Shown: positions 5,892 to 10,012 of the stretch, piece after piece
Layout: each line of letters starts with the position of its first letter
How positions within the stretch are numbered: position 1 is the stretch's first letter
DNA from: an uncultured Eubacteriales bacterium
GTDB taxonomy: Bacteria > Bacillota > Clostridia > Oscillospirales > Acutalibacteraceae
Reading direction: 5' to 3'
Length of the DNA: 10,012 nt
NCBI GenBank assembly: GCA_934476025.1
Contig: CAKSNI010000026.1
Location: 1 to 10,012 of the forward strand
Notes under the pieces: model-generated
Seen by the model: the letters and a program-made list of their open reading frames with translations, nothing else
Told to the model about the DNA's origin: nothing
Database searches by the model: none
Made by a program: the position numbers and the translations under genes

Positions 5892-5920
5892 TTGTCACCA
5901 ATCGGTTCCTATGCTATACT
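5892..5920 (+). promoter_or_regulatory. Promoter of the DUF4430-ECF transporter operon
   Basis: TTGTCA (5892-5897) and TATACT (5915-5920) are separated by exactly 17 bp, and TG at 5912-5913 adds an extended -10. Transcription would begin near 5927, leaving a leader of about 50 nt before the GTG start at 5977. That leader is too short to hold a cobalamin, thiamine or FMN riboswitch. Confidence 0.8.
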
Positions 5921-5976
5921 GAAAACCGGAAGTCCCATGACGGCTTCTGATCCGACAACACGAAAGGATGGTGGCC

Positions 5977-6531
5977 GTGAAAAAGAAAATCTGGATTCCG
6001 ATTTCCCTTCTTTTGGCGGCGGTTCTGGCCTTTTTGCTGATTCGCGGGGTTTCCATTCAGTCGGTAGATGAATACTATCAAAGTCATCCGCAGGAAATTC
6101 CGGCGCAAGGTGAAACCGTTACCCTGAGCATCCGCTGCGACACCATTTTCGATAATTACGATCTTTTGGACCCTACCCTGCGTTCAAAGGAATACCTTCC
6201 GTCAGACGGCGTGATTCTGCCCGAAACCCGATTCGTTTTGGAAGAAGGGGACACCGTTTTTTCGGTACTGAGCCGGGCCGTCCGCCAGGAAAAAATTCAA
6301 ATGGAATATACCGGCATCGATTCTTCCCCTACCGGAACGGTTTATATTCAGGGCATTCATTATTTATATGAATTTTCCTGCGGGCCGCTTTCCGGCTGGA
6401 TGTACCGGGTCAACGGAGAATTTCCGAATCAGGGCTGTTCCGATTACCCGGTGCAAAACGGCGATCGGATTGAATGGGTTTACACCTGTGACCTCGGCCA
6501 CGATGTCGGAAATGACTTTGAAGAACCGTAA
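5977..6531 (+). CDS. Membrane-anchored DUF4430 (transcobalamin C-terminal-like) protein
   Basis: 184 aa. Residues 5-22 form one hydrophobic segment after MKKK, with no lipobox Cys, so the protein is probably a signal-anchored extracytoplasmic protein. The DUF4430 domain spans about 85-172: an EEGDTVFSVL opening (89-98), YIQGIHYLYEFSCGPLSGWM (123-142), VNGEFPNQGCSDYPV (145-159) and IEWVYTCDLG (165-174). Four Cys (54, 135, 154, 171) could form two disulfides. The start chosen is GTG 5977, which gives a normal MKKK signal and 8 nt from AGGA (5965-5968); ATG 5968 overlaps that site. It is the first gene after the promoter and sits 15 bp before ecfT, so it is predicted to be part of the ECF transporter. 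The domain resembles the C-terminal domain of eukaryotic cobalamin carriers (family knowledge). A substrate-capture role is inference. Confidence 0.85.
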   Translation: MKKKIWIPISLLLAAVLAFLLIRGVSIQSVDEYYQSHPQEIPAQGETVTLSIRCDTIFDNYDLLDPTLRSKEYLPSDGVILPETRFVLEEGDTVFSVLSRAVRQEKIQMEYTGIDSSPTGTVYIQGIHYLYEFSCGPLSGWMYRVNGEFPNQGCSDYPVQNGDRIEWVYTCDLGHDVGNDFEEP

Positions 6532-6546
6532 AGGAGAACTCTTTTG

Positions 6547-7428
6547 ATGCATACCCTTGATTCTCTCCACCCCGCCACGGCGTTTTTCTATTTTTTCTCT
6601 GTGCTGCTGTTTTCGGTTTTTTCCCCTCATCCGGTGTTCGGCGCGCTGGCTCTGCTGGGGGGAATTTCTTTTTGCGCCGCCCTGCCCGGTTTTCGACCCA
6701 CAACCCGGGAAATTCTTACCGACCTGCTTCTTTTTGCGGCGGTAGCCCTCACCAATCCGCTCTTTGTTCACAATGGGGTCACTCCCCTCTTTTTTCTCAA
6801 CGGAAACGCCGTGACCAAAGAAGCGGTTCTGAGCGGGCTGCACCTGGCGATTTTGTTACTTTCGGCTGTTTTCTGGTTCCGTATTCTCAGCAAGATCATG
6901 ACGGCGGAAAAATGGCTGTTCCTCTTTGGGAAGCTCTCCCCGAAAATTGCCCTGCTGCTTTCCTGCTCTCTGCGTTTTGTTCCGCTGCTGCGGCAAAAAG
7001 CCCGGGAAATCCGTACCGCCCAAATGACAATGGGGTTTTCCGACGGCACCCGTTTGCGGGAACGGCTCTCGGCCTCGCTGCGGGTATATTCGGCTCTGAT
7101 CACCTGGTCGCTGGAAAATGCCGTTGACACCGGTATTTCCAGGAAGGCCCGCGGATACGGGCTGAAAGGGCGCACCGCCTTTTCGTTCTTTTCATTCTCG
7201 CCGACGGATTTTTGGCTGCTGCTTTTTTTGTCCGTCAGCGACCTTCTGTTTCTGATTGCCGCCGCCTGCGGCCGTCTGCGTTTTTCTTTCTATCCGAAAA
7301 TTCTATCCGGTCAAAAGGATTTTCTGTTTTTTGCCGCCGTAATCGGTTTTGGCATTCTGGTATTTTGGCCGATTCTCACCGAAGGAAAGGAGAAAATTCA
7401 GTGGCACTTTTACAGGTCGAAAATCTGA
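6547..7428 (+). CDS. ecfT: ECF transporter transmembrane coupling subunit EcfT
   Basis: A 293-aa polytopic membrane protein with hydrophobic segments at about 12-46, 57-73, 95-112, 133-142, 222-241 and 258-276. Between them lies the long cytoplasmic coupling-helix region typical of EcfT: SLRFVPLLRQKAREIRTAQM (141-160), then SRKARGYGLKGRT (198-210) with the Ala-Arg-Gly motif that docks into the ATPases. EcfT transmits ATP hydrolysis to the S-component during uptake. The start is ATG 6547, with AAGGAG at 6531-6536 (10 nt spacing); the adjacent in-frame TTG 6544 (7 nt spacing) is an alternative that adds one residue. The gene begins 15 bp after the DUF4430 gene and overlaps the ATPase gene by 28 bp. 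Confidence 0.88.
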   Translation: MHTLDSLHPATAFFYFFSVLLFSVFSPHPVFGALALLGGISFCAALPGFRPTTREILTDLLLFAAVALTNPLFVHNGVTPLFFLNGNAVTKEAVLSGLHLAILLLSAVFWFRILSKIMTAEKWLFLFGKLSPKIALLLSCSLRFVPLLRQKAREIRTAQMTMGFSDGTRLRERLSASLRVYSALITWSLENAVDTGISRKARGYGLKGRTAFSFFSFSPTDFWLLLFLSVSDLLFLIAAACGRLRFSFYPKILSGQKDFLFFAAVIGFGILVFWPILTEGKEKIQWHFYRSKI

Positions 7429-9083
7429 CCTTTACCTACCCCGAATCCAACCGGGCAGCCCTATATAACCTTTCCTTTTCTTTGAATGAAGGGGAATTTG
7501 TGGTTTTATGCGGCACTTCCGGCTGCGGAAAATCCACCCTGCTTTCCCTTTTACAACGGGAACTCGCCCCCCATGGGGAACAAAGCGGGCGCATTCTTTA
7601 TAACGGTCAGCCGCAGGCCGAACTAAGCGGCACGGAATCCGCCAAAATCGGGCTGGTCCGTCAGCGTCCCGAAACCCAGATTGTTACCGACAAGGTGTGG
7701 CATGAACTGGCTTTCGGGCCGGAAAGTCTGGGATGGCCCCAACAAACCATCCGCCGCCGGGTGGCCGAAACCGCCTCTTATTTCGGACTGGAATCCGTTT
7801 TTCGCAAAAATACCGCCGAACTTTCCGGCGGTCAGAAGCAGCTGTTAAACCTGGCCGCCGTTTCGGTTATGCAGCCGAATCTCATGCTTTTGGATGAGCC
7901 GACCGCTCAGCTGGATCCGATTTCTTCTCTTGACTTTCTGCAGGTCCTTTCCCGTTTGAACCGGGAACTCGGATTGACGGTACTGGCAGCGGAACACCGA
8001 TTGGAGGAGGTTTTGCCGCTGGCCGACCGGGTTCTTTTCTTAGACGACGGAAAAATTGTGTGGGACGGCCCGGCCCGGCAGTTTGCCGATTGTTTTACCC
8101 AAATGCCCCATCACCCGATGGCCTGTGCCTTGCCGGCCGCTGCCCGAATTTTTCGCGGGCTTTCGGAAAACGGTCCCTGTCCTCTGACCGTTCGGGAAGG
8201 GCGTCGTTTTTTCCAAAATCACTACCGCAATACGATTCGCAGTCTGCCGGAGGAGCCAGAAAAAAGAACCGGGGAAACACTTCTTTCGGCAAACGGAGTT
8301 TTTTTTCGCTATGAAAAAGATTCCCCCGACATTTTGCACAACCTTTCCCTGAGCGTTTTTTCGGGGGAACATCTCTGTCTTCTCGGCGGAAACGGTGCCG
8401 GGAAATCCACCCTGATCGGCCTGCTGTCGGGGAGTCAAAAACCCCTTCGCGGTACGGTTCTGTATCAAGGGAAAAAGCTGCTTTCTCTTTCGGGGGAAGA
8501 ACGATATCATCAAAACATTGCCGTTTTGCCGCAGGACCCACAGTGCGTTTTCACCGGAAAAACCGTTCGGGAAGACTTAATGCAAGCGGCCGATTCGGTT
8601 GCTTTGAACCGGCCGGAAGCAAAAGCGGCGGTTTTGAGCGCCGGTGAACAGTTTGACCTTTCCCTTCTGCAGGAACGCCACCCCTTCGATTTGAGCGGCG
8701 GCGAACAGCAGCGGGCCGCTTTGGCAAAACTGATCTTATTAAAACCGAAACTGTTGTTTTTAGACGAACCGACCAAGGGGATTGACGCATTCGGCAAACA
8801 AAAACTCCGTCAGATTCTCAAAATGCTGCAGCAGGCCGGCATCACCCTGGTTACCGTCACCCACGATCCGGAATTCGCCGCCGAAACCGCCGACCGCTGT
8901 GCCTTTTTGTTTGACGGGCAAATTCTTTCCGCCGATTCCCCCAAACGGTTTTTTGATACCAATGTGTATTATACCACCCCCGCCAGCCGGATCACCAAGG
9001 GTTTTTGGGACGAAGTCGTGCTTTGCGAAGATGCCGTGCGTCTTTTCACCCTGAACAGAAAGAAGGAGGACGGTGCCGAATGA
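7401..9083 (+). CDS. ecfA: Fused double ECF ATPase (EcfA-EcfA')
   Basis: 560 aa with two full ABC domains. Domain 1 (about 4-228): Walker A GTSGCGKST (38-46), Q-loop Gln88 in LVRQRPETQ, signature LSGGQ (141-145), Walker B LMLLDEP (161-167), H-loop His199. Domain 2 (about 294-515): Walker A GGNGAGKST (329-337), Gln378 in LPQDP, signature LSGGE (431-435), Walker B LLFLDEP (451-457), His488. All ATPase residues are present in both halves, so both sites should be active. It powers uptake as the cytoplasmic motor of the ECF complex with EcfT and the S-component. The start is GTG 7401, with AAAGGAG at 7386-7392 and 8 nt spacing; the longer open frame back to 7212 is inside ecfT. The fused layout is known from YkoD/CbiO-like group I systems, which have dedicated rather than shared modules. 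Its stop overlaps the next start in ATGA. Confidence 0.92.
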   Translation: MALLQVENLTFTYPESNRAALYNLSFSLNEGEFVVLCGTSGCGKSTLLSLLQRELAPHGEQSGRILYNGQPQAELSGTESAKIGLVRQRPETQIVTDKVWHELAFGPESLGWPQQTIRRRVAETASYFGLESVFRKNTAELSGGQKQLLNLAAVSVMQPNLMLLDEPTAQLDPISSLDFLQVLSRLNRELGLTVLAAEHRLEEVLPLADRVLFLDDGKIVWDGPARQFADCFTQMPHHPMACALPAAARIFRGLSENGPCPLTVREGRRFFQNHYRNTIRSLPEEPEKRTGETLLSANGVFFRYEKDSPDILHNLSLSVFSGEHLCLLGGNGAGKSTLIGLLSGSQKPLRGTVLYQGKKLLSLSGEERYHQNIAVLPQDPQCVFTGKTVREDLMQAADSVALNRPEAKAAVLSAGEQFDLSLLQERHPFDLSGGEQQRAALAKLILLKPKLLFLDEPTKGIDAFGKQKLRQILKMLQQAGITLVTVTHDPEFAAETADRCAFLFDGQILSADSPKRFFDTNVYYTTPASRITKGFWDEVVLCEDAVRLFTLNRKKEDGAE

Positions 9084-9802
9084 AGCATTCCGTTACCCGG
9101 TGGATATCTGTTCTGATCCTGCTGCTGGCGATTCCGGCCGTTGTTCTCATCGGGGCCGTTTTATTCCCCCAGCGGTATTCCGCCTTTGTTTCCCTGATCG
9201 TGACGCTGTTGGTTTTTATTCCGATTTTTGCCTCTTTTGAAAAACGAAGCACTTCGGCCGGGGAATTGGCCGTGCTGGCCGGAATGATTGCGCTTTCCAC
9301 GGTTGGCCGGTTCGTTTTTGCCTTTCTGCCGGGCTTCAAACCGGTTACGGCCCTCACGATCCTTTCCGCCATGTATCTGGGGAAAAACGCCGGTTTTGCC
9401 GTCGGCGCCATGACAGCGGTTCTGTCCAACTTCTATTTCGGGCAGGGCCCGTGGACTCCCTTTCAGATGCTTGCCTGGGGACTGATCGGATATCTTGCCG
9501 GTTTGCTGGCCGTTCCTCTGCGAAAAAACCGTGTTGCCCTCGGCTTTTTCGGTGCGGCGGCCGGAGTCCTTTTTTCATTGCTTATGGATATCTGGACGGT
9601 TCTGTGGGCCGACGGGACTTTTTTGTTTTCCCGGTATCTGGCAGCGGTGACAGCCGCTCTGCCGGTCACGCTGGAATATGCCCTATCCAACCTGCTGTTT
9701 TTATGGATTCTGGCCGTCCCTGTGGGGGAAAAACTGCGCCGCGTTACCCGAAAATACGGATTGTTCTCATCCGAATCGTCCAAAAAGGAGGATCTCTCAT
9801 GA
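9080..9802 (+). CDS. ECF transporter S-component (substrate-binding membrane subunit)
   Basis: A 240-aa membrane protein with about six hydrophobic segments (11-29, 35-52, 63-83, 103-120, 128-146, 154-176 and a last one near 200-214). The central block is highly characteristic of one ECF S-component family: STVGRFVFAFLPGFKPVTAL (73-92), then SNFYFGQGPWTPFQMLAWGL (116-135). It binds the substrate within the membrane and toppling is driven by EcfT/EcfA. The start is ATG 9080, AAGGAGGA at 9063-9070 with 9 nt spacing, and a 4-bp ATGA overlap with ecfA. Related sequences are annotated variously as generic or cobalamin-type S-components. I cannot assign the substrate; the linked DUF4430 protein makes a corrinoid or a related ligand the favoured guess. 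The C-terminal 20 residues are polar and cytoplasmic. Confidence 0.85.
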   Translation: MKHSVTRWISVLILLLAIPAVVLIGAVLFPQRYSAFVSLIVTLLVFIPIFASFEKRSTSAGELAVLAGMIALSTVGRFVFAFLPGFKPVTALTILSAMYLGKNAGFAVGAMTAVLSNFYFGQGPWTPFQMLAWGLIGYLAGLLAVPLRKNRVALGFFGAAAGVLFSLLMDIWTVLWADGTFLFSRYLAAVTAALPVTLEYALSNLLFLWILAVPVGEKLRRVTRKYGLFSSESSKKEDLS

Positions 9803-10012
9803 TTTTTTCCTACGGAGAAGCCGAAACTTCTTACCTGTGCCGAAAAGACCCGGCATTGGCCCGGGTCATCCGCCGAATCGGTCCGATTGAACGGGAGGTT
9901 GACCCGGACCCGGTTTCCTCGGTTTTTCATCATATCATCGGTCAGCAAATTTCCACCAAAGCACAGCAAACCGTTTGGAACCGTATGCAGGCCGACTTGC
10001 AGACCGTTACCC
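9799..10012 (+). CDS. DNA-3-methyladenine glycosylase (AlkA/HhH-GPD family), partial
   Basis: Only the first 71 codons are inside the window; the gene continues past the right edge. The visible part begins MIFSYGEAETSYLCRKDPAL, continues RVIRRIGPIEREVDPD (28-43), and reaches FHHIIGQQISTKAQQTVWNR (49-68). The last block is the start of the HhH-GPD glycosylase fold seen in clostridial AlkA-like proteins. Such enzymes excise alkylated bases as the first step of base-excision repair. The helix-hairpin-helix and catalytic Asp lie beyond the window and cannot be checked. The start is ATG 9799, with AAGGAGG near 9785-9791 and a 4-bp ATGA overlap with the S-component gene, so it is translationally coupled to the transporter operon although its function is unrelated. 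Confidence 0.82.
   Translation, partial: MIFSYGEAETSYLCRKDPALARVIRRIGPIEREVDPDPVSSVFHHIIGQQISTKAQQTVWNRMQADLQTVT

Noticed and set aside
5375..5976. Cobalamin riboswitch before the ECF operon
   Set aside because: No B12-box-like sequence is visible and the predicted transcript leader is only about 50 nt.
1..10012. CRISPR array, insertion sequence, prophage or tRNA-linked integration site
   Set aside because: No regularly spaced repeats, transposase or integrase motifs, terminal inverted repeats or tRNA-like folds were seen; the content is ordinary metabolic and transport genes.

Overview
The window looks like chromosomal DNA from a low-to-mid GC Gram-positive anaerobe of the Clostridia (an Oscillospirales/Ruminococcaceae-type genome is my guess). 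This rests on strong AGGAGG-type ribosome binding sites, TTGACA/TATAAT promoters, a ktrAB-type potassium system, a group-I ECF transporter operon with a DUF4430 partner, and a Clostridia-style AlkA-like glycosylase. Species assignment is inference. Genes are tightly packed apart from one unassigned gap of about 520 bp.

Left part (1-3200), nucleoside/ribose block. A hairpin at the left edge probably ends a gene outside the window. It is followed by a near-consensus promoter and a cupin-AraC regulator (141-1022, + strand). Pointing at it from the right is a two-gene minus-strand operon: a ribokinase-like PfkB kinase fused to a complete C-terminal AraC-type DNA-binding domain (1869-3116), then a nucleoside hydrolase (959-1876) that is translationally coupled to it. 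The natural reading is nucleoside to base plus ribose, then ribose to ribose-5-phosphate, with the kinase possibly doubling as a regulator. The hydrolase and araC genes overlap tail to tail by 64 bp. The best minus-strand intrinsic terminator after the operon lies inside araC (540-574), so the operon mRNA is predicted to run about 400 nt antisense to araC.

Middle part (3167-5374), potassium uptake on the minus strand. An extended -10 promoter drives ktrB (channel subunit, 3947-5308) and ktrA (RCK regulatory subunit, 3206-3853). An intrinsic terminator at 3157-3200 closes this unit.

Gap (5375-5891). No intact gene is convincing. It holds a zinc-ribbon-like fragment split over two frames, several hairpins and a weak terminator-like element, and I read it mainly as a decayed small gene.

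Right part (5892-10012), plus-strand operon. A strong promoter (TTGTCA-N17-TATACT with an extended -10) is followed by a membrane-anchored DUF4430 (transcobalamin C-terminal-like) protein, EcfT, a fused double EcfA ATPase, an ECF S-component, and the first 71 codons of an AlkA-like DNA glycosylase cut by the window end. Spacing is 15 bp or overlapping throughout. The first four genes form a complete ECF vitamin/micronutrient importer with an unusual extracytoplasmic partner. The substrate is not proven; a corrinoid is the favoured hypothesis because of DUF4430.
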